From contig JANCYW010000001.1 in assembly GCA_026184775.1 (NCBI GenBank), positions 620,001-684,000 of the forward strand: a DNA stretch of 64,000 nt, in the 5' to 3' direction. A program made the position numbers and the translations under genes. The notes under the pieces were generated by a model. The model searched no databases. It had not been told where the DNA came from and was given only the letters and a program-made list of their open reading frames with translations. Numbering within the stretch: the stretch's first letter is position 1; each line of letters starts with the position of its first letter. Origin of the DNA: Cyanidium caldarium. Lineage: Eukaryota > Rhodophyta > Bangiophyceae > Cyanidiales > Cyanidiaceae. Of the stretch, positions 45,047 through 54,798 are shown in pieces.

Positions 45047-45288
45047 GGGTGAGGGAGGGAGAAGATGTTTTGTTTTGCGGTCTCGGGCTCGGCTTTCATT
45101 TCGGTGCGTGTGTCCATTCGTGCTTTTCACGTATCGGAAGCGTTACCTGAACGTGACGCTCGGCGACGAACCCTTTTTGTCGCCAACATTCGGTGCGGGA
45201 GACGCGCGACAACCGTCACCCGAACCGCGCACGCCTCCTCTGACGATACAACGAGCACGTCATTCAAAGATCAACTGAGGTGCTCGAC

Positions 45289-46623
45289 ATGAAACGTACG
45301 GCGTTCTGTCCTGCAGGTGCTCTGCGACTTCAACAAACTCCCTCACCGCTCTCCCGGTGCACCTCACCCGCGCGGCTCACACGGTACTGCCTGAGTCGAC
45401 TGCGCCTGTGCGAGAGCGGAGCGCCACCGCTCCACTCCGAAACACAACCCTCCCGCCAGGCTGAGCACCGCTCCACGCCACCGGATCGATCACTGGACAC
45501 GGCGGTCGGCGGCGACGGCCGCGGTGGATCGGGCGGCGGTGCCGGTGGTCCCAACGGCGGTGGTGGATCGGGCGGCGCGAATGGCGACGACGGTTCCCGC
45601 GGTGTCGATCCTGAACTGCTCGGGGTGATGCTGGCGTACCAGCGTGCCCTATCCAGCCTGCCGGCCGAATTGCAAGAGGCGGTGCGGCACGGCTGGCTGA
45701 CCCGCACGCAGCTGGCCGGGTATCTGTCGCAGGATCGCTCGTGGATGTCGTGGCTGCTGCGCTGGCCAATGCTGCGCAACCGAGTGCTCTGTGACCCGGA
45801 GTTTATGTTCAAGCTGTGGGTGCAAGAATGGGTGGGCAACGGCACGCAGCTGGTCGGTGAATTGCTGGTGCGCGGCCGCGAGATCGTGGACGAGCTGGAG
45901 TACGTATTGGCGGACCTGGTGGTGGGCACCGTGGTCGAGGCTTCTTTTGTGGTGCTTCTCGCGCCGGCCATGCCGTTCCTGCGGCGGCCGCCGTCGGCCG
46001 CTCCGGCCACGCGAGGCACCGGTGCCGTGCTGGAGGCGTATCGTCGGTGGTCGTTGTCGCTGCCGGCCAATGCGTTCGAGGCGTCTATCCCGCCCGCGCG
46101 CGTCTACTCGCTGACGTCGCGGTTCATCACCGTGGTGAACGCCTCCGCGCAGTACTTTGCCATCGGCGTGGTGTGCGGGCTGGTGGGTACCGCGCTCACC
46201 TACGGTATGCTGGAGGCGCGGCGCCTCTTCGACCCGGCGTATCAGCCGCTACGACCGCAGCCGCCGGTGCTGCCCAACTCCATCGGCTGGGGCGCGTTCA
46301 TGGCGCTCTCCAGCAATCCGCGCTTTCAGTTGGTGGAGGGGCTGGAGCGCCTGTCGCAGTGGGTGCTGCGGCGGCACCCGATGGCCAACCGGGCGGTGAT
46401 TATTGCGCTGCGTTTGGCGAACAATTTTTACGGCGGGATACACTTTGTACAGTTCTTCCGCTGGACCGGCCTGCAGACCGTGGCCGAGGCGACGACGGCG
46501 ACAACCGACGCGGAGGTGTTGACGGCGGGCGCCGCGCATGTGGTGCAGGCGACATCGTCAGCAGACTGGGAGGCGCTGCTGGCCGCGGTGATGCGCGCGA
46601 TGTCCATGGAAGCTGTGCTATAA
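45289..46623 (+). CDS. RETICULATA-related chloroplast envelope protein (DUF3411)
   Basis: 444 residues from the ATG at 45289. RETICULATA and RETICULATA-RELATED proteins sit in the plastid inner envelope of plants and affect leaf cell development and amino-acid metabolism; the molecular role is unsettled. The N-terminal ~60 residues are Arg/Ser/Pro-rich (MKRTAFCPAG...), a plausible transit peptide, followed by a Gly-rich linker. The DUF3411 core begins DPEFMFKLWVQEWVGNGTQL and contains ELEYVLADLVVGTVVEASFVVLLAPAMPF (about 203-231), LPANAFEASIPPARVYSLTSRFITVVNASAQYFAIGVVCGLVGTALTYGM (about 262-311, read in parts) and the end LANNFYGGIHFVQFFRWTGLQ. Several membrane spans fit. Confidence 0.87.
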   Translation: MKRTAFCPAGALRLQQTPSPLSRCTSPARLTRYCLSRLRLCESGAPPLHSETQPSRQAEHRSTPPDRSLDTAVGGDGRGGSGGGAGGPNGGGGSGGANGDDGSRGVDPELLGVMLAYQRALSSLPAELQEAVRHGWLTRTQLAGYLSQDRSWMSWLLRWPMLRNRVLCDPEFMFKLWVQEWVGNGTQLVGELLVRGREIVDELEYVLADLVVGTVVEASFVVLLAPAMPFLRRPPSAAPATRGTGAVLEAYRRWSLSLPANAFEASIPPARVYSLTSRFITVVNASAQYFAIGVVCGLVGTALTYGMLEARRLFDPAYQPLRPQPPVLPNSIGWGAFMALSSNPRFQLVEGLERLSQWVLRRHPMANRAVIIALRLANNFYGGIHFVQFFRWTGLQTVAEATTATTDAEVLTAGAAHVVQATSSADWEALLAAVMRAMSMEAVL

Positions 46624-46687
46624 ACGAACCACAAATAGGATTGGTACAAAAGTGGGGGCAGCGTCTGAACTCGCCCTGATCAAACGA

Positions 46688-47782
46688 TTATCTTTGGGGA
46701 TAGGCCACTTTTGGCGCGGCCATCGGGTCCGCCGGCAATTCCTGTGCCGCACGCGATACCCGTTGCGACAACTCCAACGCGATACGCACGGGCGCGTTCA
46801 CCGTCAGATGTGGGCGCAGCGCTTGCCACGCGGCAGCCGCCTCCGTCGGGATATGCAGCCGTAACCGCCGCGGCGTGTTTCGCAAGAGTGCTTCGTCGGC
46901 GGCGCCATTCGCGTTTGCGTCCACTGGCTGCATATGCACCGTCACCGAAATGGTCGCTGGCGCGGTGCCATCCCGCGTCTCCGCTTTCACCATCGCCCTC
47001 GCCGCATACCACCCCGGCGCGATCGGCGGTTGATTCTCCCAACCCGCCACCCGCGCCTCCATGCCACGCTCCTCGGTACCGATGACTTGCATTGCGCCAT
47101 GCACCTGATGTGGACGCCCTAGCAGGCCGGCCACCTGCTCCATATCACCGCGCGCCAGACATTCCCGCACCCGCGTGGACGACACCCGTTCACCGCCATA
47201 CAGCACCGGCGGCAGCGCATCCACCGTGAGCGGTCGGCTGTCCCGAATACACTCCTCGGCAAACGCCAAAAGCGTCTGTACATCGCCCTGAGCGCGGTGT
47301 CCAAAGCGCCAGTTGGCACCGCACACCACCCCGGCCGCACCGAGCCGCCGCACCACGTACTCCTGCAAGAACGCCCGCGGCGACATCTGCCGCAACTCGG
47401 CAAACGGCAACACCACCGAATCGAAGGCGTCCGCATCGCCACCCAGCCAAGAGCTCACCACCTGCTCCATATGCGTGCGGGGCACAATCGGCAGCCGCGC
47501 CTCCCAGCCGAGCGCCTCGGCCATGCCGCTGAACGACAGCAACACCGGTCGGCCGCGCTCCGCAGCCCGCAACACCAGCGCCCGGTGTCCCAGATGCAGC
47601 GCATCAAACTTCCCCGGCACGATGATTCTTTCGGAAGAAGAAGCAGCCTGGTTGCGAACGTGCAACGTGCGACCACCGCGTGTAACGCGGGCAGCAACGC
47701 ATCCGCCGCCGGGCCGTCGCACCGCTCGACCCAGCGTGCCGGCCCATGCGCCACCGAAAAGGAGCGGTGAAGACGGCCGCAT
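46688..47782 (-). CDS. RIBF: plastid-type FAD synthetase (RibF, FMN adenylyltransferase)
   Basis: 364 residues from the ATG at 47782. Joins FMN and ATP to FAD. The nucleotidyltransferase domain is intact: PGKFDALHLGHRALV (about 72-86) with the HxGH motif, LPFAELRQMSPRAFLQEYVV, VVCGANWRFGHRAQGDVQTLL (about 165-185), and SSTRVRECLARGDMEQVAGLLGRPHQVHG (about 215-243). The bacterial riboflavin-kinase half is represented only by a degenerate C-terminal region, as in the monofunctional plant plastid enzymes RibF1/RibF2. The basic, Gly/Arg-rich first 60 residues fit a plastid transit peptide. Its start codon overlaps a plus-strand ATG (the sequence CATG). Confidence 0.87.
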   Translation of the reverse strand: MRPSSPLLFGGAWAGTLGRAVRRPGGGCVAARVTRGGRTLHVRNQAASSSERIIVPGKFDALHLGHRALVLRAAERGRPVLLSFSGMAEALGWEARLPIVPRTHMEQVVSSWLGGDADAFDSVVLPFAELRQMSPRAFLQEYVVRRLGAAGVVCGANWRFGHRAQGDVQTLLAFAEECIRDSRPLTVDALPPVLYGGERVSSTRVRECLARGDMEQVAGLLGRPHQVHGAMQVIGTEERGMEARVAGWENQPPIAPGWYAARAMVKAETRDGTAPATISVTVHMQPVDANANGAADEALLRNTPRRLRLHIPTEAAAAWQALRPHLTVNAPVRIALELSQRVSRAAQELPADPMAAPKVAYPQR

Positions 47783-48014
47783 GAAGGAGGTGATGATCTC
47801 GCGTCGTCGGGAGAATGTCCTCGTCCGCATTGCCCTTCCCGTTGTTATGAAGCACTTCCCATTATGTCTCGGGGAGTGGAAACGCGTGCAGCGCCCTCGT
47901 CCGAGGTGCCCCCTCGAAGGAGCAGCGCGGCGGCGGGGCGCGGTTTGCGGTCCGACGGCGTCCGACGAGAGCAGCCGAGGCAACTGCTTGCGGAAGCGCC
48001 TGGAAACACTCAGC

Positions 48015-49961
48015 ATGGAAGAGGGGGCGTTGCGGATCAACCAAAAGTACGCCGAAGAGTATGCACGGCGGAAGCGGCGGGAGGAGCTGTCTCGGTTGCG
48101 GGATCTGGAGCGAGAACGGAGGAAGGAGAGACGGCGCGGGGAGCGCGGGGGAGCGGCCGACGGCCGCGAAGCATCGTCGCACGAGAGCAGCACCAGTGAC
48201 GATGAAGACGATGAGGATGAAGAGGAAGATGAGTGTGCTGTGTTGTTGACTCGGAAGATGGACGCGCAGTGGGCGGCGACGCTGGAGGCGATACGTCGAC
48301 GGGACGCGCGCATCTACGACGCGAACCACCGCTTCTACGACAGCGACAGCGGCTCGTCGAGCTCGTTGGGCGATGAGCCAGTGGCTGGATACGAGACGGT
48401 GGTGGCGGCGGGCGTCGGTCGGGAGACCGGCCTGCTGCTGAAAGACTACGTGCGGCAGCAACTGCTGACCGAGGGACTGGAAGGCGGTTCCTCCTCAACG
48501 GAGTCGGAGGGCGCAGATGCCCGGGCGGCAACGCCAAGGCAGCGAGATGGCGATGGTGTAGGTGGCCATGTGCCCGTGTATGATGCCGAGCAAGCCGAGT
48601 TGCGACGGGCGGTCCTGAACCAGAGCGCAAGAATGGGCGACGAGACCGGCGAGAGAGACGATGTCCACTCGGACGACGCCGAGGACGACTTGTTCCAACT
48701 CAAGCGGCGGGATGCACTCTGGGAGGATATTGCACCGACGGCACGCGAGAACGGGCAGCTGACGGGAGAGGAGGCTGCGGCAGCTTCAACCGTCGTACCG
48801 TCGGTTGTTGCCACTGAAGACGACAGCGCACACGCGTATTTGGAGCGGGAGACGGCCGATGAAAAGGAGCGCTTTCTGCGTGAGTTTGTTCTGCGTAACG
48901 GCTGGTTGCCAGTCGCTGCCGCTGGCCCGGGCGCCTCATCGACTCGCCCATCCGTATCGCTGGAGCGCCGGCACACTCCCACCGATGAATCCGGCACCGC
49001 CTGCGATACATCCGCCTCGACGGATAGCGTGGAGGAAGACGCGGCATTCCTGCAGAAGCAGGAACAGTTCGAGTATGCACACAATTTCCGTTACGAGGAG
49101 GCGTGCGCGACACAAGTACCGACGCATCCGCGGCGCGTTCCGGACTCGATGCGGCGGCCGAGCGGCAAGAGCGAGGCGCGACGACGTCAGCGCGACATGC
49201 GGCAGCAGCGCAAAGAGGTGGAACGCCGGCGCCGCGAGGAGGAGTTGAAGCGATTGAAGAATTTGAGGCGCGCAGAACAGGCGGAACGGATTCAGCGCCT
49301 GGCCCGCGCCGCCGGATGCGAGGCGAGCGACAAGACGGAGGCGGTGTTTGCGCAACTGCTCGGCGATGACGACGATTCGGATTTCGATCCCGACAAGCAC
49401 GACCGATTGATGGGGGCACACTTTGAGAGCGAAGTATACCGAAATGCGCCCGATGCCGACCTGGAGCAGCAACGGCACCGGGAGGATGCCGAGACGGCGG
49501 CCTGGTCGGATGATCAGGATGACAAAGAACGGGAGGACGCGATGCGTCCATCTCGCAGCCGCGGGCGGTCCGCCGATCGTACAGACGCGCTGGAGCATCA
49601 TCTGGACCAGCTCGACCGAGAGGATGTGCTCGCCGGCACTCGCTTCCATTATCGACCGGTCGATCCGGTGGACTGCGGCTTATCCGCGCTGGACGTCCTC
49701 AACATGGACGACAAGGAACTGAACCGATTTGTATCCATCAAGTACTACCGGCCGTTTCGCCCGCCGCATAGCTTGCCCAGACGCATCCGCAAACTGTTCC
49801 GCGGCAACGTGAGTATGAAGAGGCACCGCCTGGCGCGAGCATCTCGGCCGGAGGAAGGAGGGAGGGCAAGTCACCGTCGGGGTCGTTCTCCTGAAGAGCG
49901 GTTATCCGCCGAAGATATTCGCCGGCGCGCCTATGGTATCCATCCGCGTGAGAAAAATTGA
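48015..49961 (+). CDS. KRI1: ribosome assembly protein KRI1
   Basis: 648 residues from the ATG at 48015. KRI1 works with KRR1 in the small-subunit processome for 40S assembly. The start MEEGALRINQKYAEEYARRKRREEL lines up with the family's first block, and WAATLEAIRRRDARIYDANHRFYD (about 86-109) with the second. Acidic/Ser linkers follow. EQFEYAHNFRYEEACATQVPTHPRRVPDSMRR (about 345-376, read in parts) is the RFEE region of the Kri1 family. The C-terminal domain is unmistakable: RFHYRPVDPVDCGLSALDVLNMDDKELNRFVSIKYYRPFR (about 546-585, read in parts). Starts further upstream (47781) are open but add nonconserved sequence and collide with RibF's start. Confidence 0.9.
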   Translation: MEEGALRINQKYAEEYARRKRREELSRLRDLERERRKERRRGERGGAADGREASSHESSTSDDEDDEDEEEDECAVLLTRKMDAQWAATLEAIRRRDARIYDANHRFYDSDSGSSSSLGDEPVAGYETVVAAGVGRETGLLLKDYVRQQLLTEGLEGGSSSTESEGADARAATPRQRDGDGVGGHVPVYDAEQAELRRAVLNQSARMGDETGERDDVHSDDAEDDLFQLKRRDALWEDIAPTARENGQLTGEEAAAASTVVPSVVATEDDSAHAYLERETADEKERFLREFVLRNGWLPVAAAGPGASSTRPSVSLERRHTPTDESGTACDTSASTDSVEEDAAFLQKQEQFEYAHNFRYEEACATQVPTHPRRVPDSMRRPSGKSEARRRQRDMRQQRKEVERRRREEELKRLKNLRRAEQAERIQRLARAAGCEASDKTEAVFAQLLGDDDDSDFDPDKHDRLMGAHFESEVYRNAPDADLEQQRHREDAETAAWSDDQDDKEREDAMRPSRSRGRSADRTDALEHHLDQLDREDVLAGTRFHYRPVDPVDCGLSALDVLNMDDKELNRFVSIKYYRPFRPPHSLPRRIRKLFRGNVSMKRHRLARASRPEEGGRASHRRGRSPEERLSAEDIRRRAYGIHPREKN

Positions 49962-50274
49962 ACTCGTTCGAAATCCGCGATATCTTTCTCCATCGGATGC
50001 AATCATCGTACGCATCCTGCCGCCGACCGGAAACGCTTCGTCGCGCCTTTCCATGGCGCGAATCGTCCGTTCGCCCTCGCAAACCGTTACGGATTTCACC
50101 GCAACGATCGCCTGCCCCGCTGCGCAACCGCGCTGCGCGCCGGAACGCTGGCGGGCGCTCGGATACGGTTGCCTCCACGGTATCTGCCTGCACCGAGGAC
50201 GCTGGATGTCTTTCGTCAGGGTGCTCTCCACGTGAGGCAGGGTGACCGACGTGTTGCACACACACACACACACT
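49962..50274. other. spacer between KRI1 and the armadillo-kinase gene
   Basis: 313 bp, lower in GC at its 5' end. It ends in a CA dinucleotide repeat that runs almost to the kinase ATG. No gene or RNA recognised. Confidence 0.5.
50257..50273. repeat. CA dinucleotide repeat
   Basis: Seventeen bases of alternating C and A ending 1 bp before the ATG at 50275, so it lies in the immediate leader of the kinase mRNA. Confidence 0.92.
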
Positions 50275-52956
50275 ATGGGGTTGTTCGGCTTTGGCAAGAA
50301 GAAACGGGAGGTCGGCAAGACGGTGGCAGTGCCGCCGCCCGCCGAGCCCAAGTACCGCCCGGCGGCCCGATGGGATCGGGCGGGCGGCAACGCTCCGAAC
50401 GCTTCCGCGCGGGTGGGTGGCACTGTGGTGGCGACGGCGACGGCTGCGAAGGAGAATCAGCGAGTGGGGATGAACGGGGCGTCCGGCGTCAACGCGTCCG
50501 CTCTGGCGATCAAGGGCAACAGCGCGATGCGGCAGCGGGCGGGCGACGCGCCGCCGGGGAGGCGGAAATCGCTGGCCCGGCGACACGTGCCCGCCGGAGT
50601 GACGACTGCACACGCGGAGAACCGCCATCAAGGCCGGCACCAGCGCAGCGACTCTTCCTCATCCGTCTCGTCCGCCAGCGTCCTCTCTCCCAATCCATCT
50701 TCGTCGCGCGACCGGGATGAGCAGTTGCTGCGAGTGGCCCGCCTGGCCGCCAAGGACGACGAGTCGCGCCGGCGTCTGGTGGAGCGCGACGGCCTGCCGG
50801 TGTTGGCGTCGGCGTTGGTGGACACACAGACCAGCGCCACCGGCAAGTCGCATGCGGCATTCGCCTTGGCAGAGCTATCGGTGCTAGAAGAACACGAGGC
50901 GGCGCTGGTGCGTGCCAAAGCACCGCGCGCCCTGCTGAACACCCTGAAACAGTGTTTGGCGATGGCGCCGATGGCGATGGCCCGGGAGCGCGACGCGGTG
51001 CCGCCGGCGCTCACCACCCTGGTGTCGGTGGTGCGAGCGCTGCGCAACTTGGCTGCCGGCACGCCCGCCACCGTATCGGTATTGTGCACCGACGGGGCGG
51101 CGATCGGCCTGAGTCAGGTGTTGCTGTTGACGGCGCCCGCATCTGGGGGCCATGCGGCGGTACGCGGCGCCCTCCAGGACGCCTGGGTGGAGGCGTCCGC
51201 CGCCCTGAGCAACATCGCCCAGGAAGCGCCGTATGTGCCGATGCTGGTTAAGGCCGACACCCTCAAAGCCATGTTATCGCATTTGAATGGTATCGGCGGC
51301 GACGAGGACGCGGCCGAGTACGTGTTCCACATCATGAGCGTGATGGCGGAGATGTCGCTGCACAGCGGGCCGACGCATGCGTATTTGCTGGCGGCGGGTG
51401 CGTTGCCGGCCCTGGCGGCCATGTTGGAGGCGGCCGCCAGCCGGTTAGCACAAACTGGCGCCTCGTGCGGCGCTTTCAGCGTGGCCGACACTGCCGCCGA
51501 GGCCTGCCGCGCCCTCGGCAACCTGTGCGCCACGCCCGATGGCCGCGCTGCCGCCGCCCGCCACAAACCGGTGCTGCGAGCGTTGTGTCAGACGGTGCTG
51601 GCGTATGTGCGGCGCAACAGTGCCGCCGGTTCCCCGTTGCCGCCGCCGTTTCCCGACGCCTGCCGCGCTCTGGCCAATTTGTGTATCGACCAGGGCGCCG
51701 CCCGCGTGGCTATGCAGGCCGGTGCTGATGTGGCCCTGCTCGCTATGCTGGACGACGCCGACGGACAGGGCGACGGCCATCACGAGGGCCGGCGCGCGCT
51801 GATGGTGCTGGCGCACGGCAGCGACGAGGCGCGCGCCGAACTGCTGATGCACTTGAAACAGCGCGTCGAGTTGGCCGTGAAGCAAGGTCGCTCCACCGCG
51901 GCGCTGATCGAGCTGCGCGGCACCCTGGTGCAGCTGGCGCGACAGCGCTCGGGTGGTGCGGTGGCAGCAGCAGCAGCGGCGGTCGCACACGCCCCCAGCT
52001 CCCTCAAGAGTCGCGGTCGACAGGTGGCGCGCCGCTTTCAGTCCACCGGGCACACGGTGAACACGCGCACGCTGGGTGACCACGGCGACCGCTTCTTCAC
52101 CTCGGACACCTTCGAGCTGGGGCAGGTGCTCGGTCGTGGCGGGTATGGCGTGGTGTATCTGGCACGCAATACCCGCACCAACGAGGTGGTGGCCATCAAG
52201 TCGTTCCAGGTGATGGATAGCCCGTCCGCGCGTGGTAGCGGCAGCGGCAGCAACAGCGAGCGTCCCGATCAGCGCAGCGGACAACCCACCATCGACCCGC
52301 GTGCCTTCAAAGAGCAGCGCCTGTGGAAGCGCCTGCGCCACGAGAACATCGTCGAGTACAAGGGCTCGTTCGTGGGCGAACGCGGCGACCTCAACCTCGT
52401 GCTGGAGTACGTCGACGGGTGGTCTCTGGCGGAGCACCTGGCGCAGTTTAACGAATTCGACGAGCCGCTGGTGCGCGAGATCACCCGCCAGGTGCTACGC
52501 GGCCTGGCGTACCTGCATCGGCACGGCATCACGCATCGCGACCTCAAGCCCGGCAACGTGATGGTGAACCAGAACGGGGTGGTGAAGATCACCGACTTTG
52601 GCGTCAGCTCCTGTGTCGACTGGCAGACGCTCGGCAGCGGCCACACCATGGTCGGCACGCCGTGGTACATCGCCCCGGAGATGATCGAGGGACGCCACTA
52701 CGACCAGAGCGTGGACATCTGGAGCCTGGGCTGCACGGTGCTAGAGCTGGCCACCGGCAAGCGGCCGTATCACGAACTGAACGGCATGGCCGCCCTGTTC
52801 CGCATGGTGCAAGACCGCATGCCGCCCATCCCACCCGGTCTGTCCGCCGTGTGCGAGTCGTTCCTGCGGGCGTGCTGGGTGTGGCAGCCGCAACAGCGCC
52901 CGTCGGCAGCGGCATTGCTACAACACCCGTTTGTGAGAGAGAACGCGAAAAAGTAG
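50275..52956 (+). CDS. armadillo-repeat protein kinase (MAP3K/STE11-like kinase domain at the C-terminus)
   Basis: 893 residues. N-terminus MGLFGFGKKKREVGK (Gly2 then a basic cluster, possibly lipid-modified), a disordered Ser-rich part, then armadillo-like helical repeats (about 150-580) with units such as ALRNLAAGTPA, ASAALSNIAQEAP, EACRALGNLCATPDGRAAA and ACRALANLCIDQGAARVAM. The kinase domain (about 610-890) is complete: GRGGYGVVYLA, AIKSF lysine, HRDLKPGNVMV, DFGVSS, GTPWYIAPEMIEG, DIWSLGCTVLELATGKRP. The GTPWYIAPE and DIWSLGCTV-E-ATG wording is that of MAP3K/STE and Cdc7-type kinases. In plant MAP3K-epsilon and fungal Cdc7 the kinase precedes the armadillo region; here the order is reversed. 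Target unknown. Confidence 0.88.
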   Translation: MGLFGFGKKKREVGKTVAVPPPAEPKYRPAARWDRAGGNAPNASARVGGTVVATATAAKENQRVGMNGASGVNASALAIKGNSAMRQRAGDAPPGRRKSLARRHVPAGVTTAHAENRHQGRHQRSDSSSSVSSASVLSPNPSSSRDRDEQLLRVARLAAKDDESRRRLVERDGLPVLASALVDTQTSATGKSHAAFALAELSVLEEHEAALVRAKAPRALLNTLKQCLAMAPMAMARERDAVPPALTTLVSVVRALRNLAAGTPATVSVLCTDGAAIGLSQVLLLTAPASGGHAAVRGALQDAWVEASAALSNIAQEAPYVPMLVKADTLKAMLSHLNGIGGDEDAAEYVFHIMSVMAEMSLHSGPTHAYLLAAGALPALAAMLEAAASRLAQTGASCGAFSVADTAAEACRALGNLCATPDGRAAAARHKPVLRALCQTVLAYVRRNSAAGSPLPPPFPDACRALANLCIDQGAARVAMQAGADVALLAMLDDADGQGDGHHEGRRALMVLAHGSDEARAELLMHLKQRVELAVKQGRSTAALIELRGTLVQLARQRSGGAVAAAAAAVAHAPSSLKSRGRQVARRFQSTGHTVNTRTLGDHGDRFFTSDTFELGQVLGRGGYGVVYLARNTRTNEVVAIKSFQVMDSPSARGSGSGSNSERPDQRSGQPTIDPRAFKEQRLWKRLRHENIVEYKGSFVGERGDLNLVLEYVDGWSLAEHLAQFNEFDEPLVREITRQVLRGLAYLHRHGITHRDLKPGNVMVNQNGVVKITDFGVSSCVDWQTLGSGHTMVGTPWYIAPEMIEGRHYDQSVDIWSLGCTVLELATGKRPYHELNGMAALFRMVQDRMPPIPPGLSAVCESFLRACWVWQPQQRPSAAALLQHPFVRENAKK

Positions 52957-53201
52957 AGTCGCGAGCAGCGAGAGGCAGAGAGCGTGAAGTCCTAAAGCGG
53001 CGGTGGCGGGGAGCGTCCCTCTCACTCTCTTCTCTCGGCATACACGGGAATGGCCGGCTGCCACGCATGAGGGGTCCCGACGATGCATCGTTGCACGCAT
53101 CGGTTTGGCGGTGGGCGATTTTCGGCGGCGCGCAGGTGCCGCGCGTCGCTTTCGTGACCGACGATCCGGTCGTCCGAGAGGAGGGGGAGACGTGAAGAGG
53201 C

Positions 53202-54641
53202 ATGAGACGCGTCGAGAAGCGTTGTTCTTGCACGCGACAGGCGATCACCGCGGGAAATCCTTTCTCCAGCGCGATGACTCCCGTTAACACCGGAAACGAC
53301 CCCGCGGCGTTTATCGGCGTGCACGGGTTCCTCCGTTCCACCTCTCGACATCGTCTCGTGCACACGCCTCTTCGCGTTGCACACCGGCATCGCGTCGCGT
53401 TTGGATGTCGCGGCCTGCGTTCCAAATTGCAAACTGGCCTGGTGGGCTTGCCCAACGTGGGAAAATCCACTCTATTCAACGCGCTGTGCGAGCAGGCGCA
53501 GGCGCAGGCGGCCAACTTTCCCTTCTGCACCGTCGAGCCCAACGTGGGCGTGGTGGCGGTGCCCGACGCGCGTCTGGATGAATTGGCGCGCGTGGGTCGC
53601 TCGGCGCGCATCGTGCCCACGGCGCTGGAGTTTGTGGACATCGCCGGGCTGGTGGCGGGCGCGTCGCGCGGCGAGGGCCTCGGCAACCAGTTCCTGTCCA
53701 ATATCCGCCAGTGTGATGCGGTGGTGCACGTGGTGCGCTGTTTCCAAGACGATCAAATCGTGCACGTGGCCGGATCGGTCGATCCGGTGCGCGATATGGA
53801 GACCATCGGGCTGGAGCTGGCGTTGGCGGATGCGGCCCAGGTGGAGCGGCGGCGACAGCGGTCGGCGCGACGGCCGGCCGCGGCCGCCGTCGCCAGTGCT
53901 GGCGGCAGCGCCGGCGCCCGGTTGATGGAGGAGGCCGAGCGTTCGGCGCTGGATCGGGTGGCCGAATGGCTAGACGCCGCCGTGCCGGTGCGCCAGCGCT
54001 GGTCGGAGCTGTCGTCGGAGGAGCAGCGCAGTCTGCAGCCGTTGGGATTGCTCACCGCCAAGCCGATGCTGTACGCGGCCAACGTGGCGGATGTGGAGCT
54101 GGCCGATGCCGCGGCCGCCCTCAACACTTCTCCGTCGTCGTCGTCGACGACGGCGGCGGCGGCGGCGGAGGGCATGGGCGCGCCCTCGCCCCAGGTGGAG
54201 GCGGTGCGCGCGTATGCCGCGCGCGAAGGTGCGCGCGTGGTGGCGGTGTCGGCGCAAGTGGAGAGCGAGCTGGCCGAACTGACACCCGACGAGCGGCGCG
54301 AATACCTCGAGTCGCTCGGCGTGTGCGATATGGATACGGTGGGGTTGCGGGCGCTGATACGCGCCACCTACGACACGCTGGCGTTGCGCACCTATTTCAC
54401 CTGCGGGCCGGAAGAGACGCGTGCCTGGACCATCCGACGGGGCACGCGCGCCCCGCAAGCAGCCGGAGTGATTCACTCAGACTTTGAACGCGGTTTCATC
54501 CGCGCCGAGACCGTCGGGTACGCGCAACTGATTGACGCGGGCTCCTTGGCGACAGCTCGCGAACGCGGCCTGGTCCGCAGCGAGGGCAAGGAGTATGTGG
54601 TGCAAGAGGGTGACGTGATGCTGTTCCGCTTCAACGTCTAG
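53202..54641 (+). CDS. organelle-targeted YchF-type GTPase/ATPase
   Basis: 479 residues. The OBG-family member YchF/OLA1 binds ribosomes and hydrolyses ATP or GTP. G1 GLPNVGKSTLFNAL (about 77-90), NFPFCTVEPNVGVV (about 100-113), G3 DIAGLVAGASRGEGLGNQFL (about 145-164), a coiled helical insert (about 205-270), G4-like NVADVEL, and the C-terminal TGS domain RTYFTCGPEETRAWTIRRGTRAPQAAGVIHSDFERGFIRAETV (about 392-434, read in parts) to GDVMLFRFNV. About 70 leader residues rich in Arg/His/Ser precede G1, whereas cytosolic OLA1 starts within ~20, so this is likely a mitochondrial or plastid bacterial-type copy. A Ser/Thr/Ala insert (about 310-330) is unusual. A second in-frame ATG at 53277 is possible. 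Confidence 0.88.
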   Translation: MRRVEKRCSCTRQAITAGNPFSSAMTPVNTGNDPAAFIGVHGFLRSTSRHRLVHTPLRVAHRHRVAFGCRGLRSKLQTGLVGLPNVGKSTLFNALCEQAQAQAANFPFCTVEPNVGVVAVPDARLDELARVGRSARIVPTALEFVDIAGLVAGASRGEGLGNQFLSNIRQCDAVVHVVRCFQDDQIVHVAGSVDPVRDMETIGLELALADAAQVERRRQRSARRPAAAAVASAGGSAGARLMEEAERSALDRVAEWLDAAVPVRQRWSELSSEEQRSLQPLGLLTAKPMLYAANVADVELADAAAALNTSPSSSSTTAAAAAEGMGAPSPQVEAVRAYAAREGARVVAVSAQVESELAELTPDERREYLESLGVCDMDTVGLRALIRATYDTLALRTYFTCGPEETRAWTIRRGTRAPQAAGVIHSDFERGFIRAETVGYAQLIDAGSLATARERGLVRSEGKEYVVQEGDVMLFRFNV

Positions 54642-54798
54642 AGAGGGGGAGTGTGAGTGCGTGACGCCTGCTCGTCGTCGGTCGACCGGTGCGACCGGAG
54701 CAAGTAGCCGCCGGTGGAGTATTCCACGTTCACCTTTAAACCCTGGCGATGCCCCCGTGCCATTCCACCCCCGTGCACGCCTTCACAGCCTCCGGCAT

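Noticed and set aside
45289-45700. Gly/Asp-rich run in the RETICULATA-related protein as a separate domain or repeat element
   Set aside because: It is a simple low-complexity linker of GGC/GGT codons between transit peptide and core.
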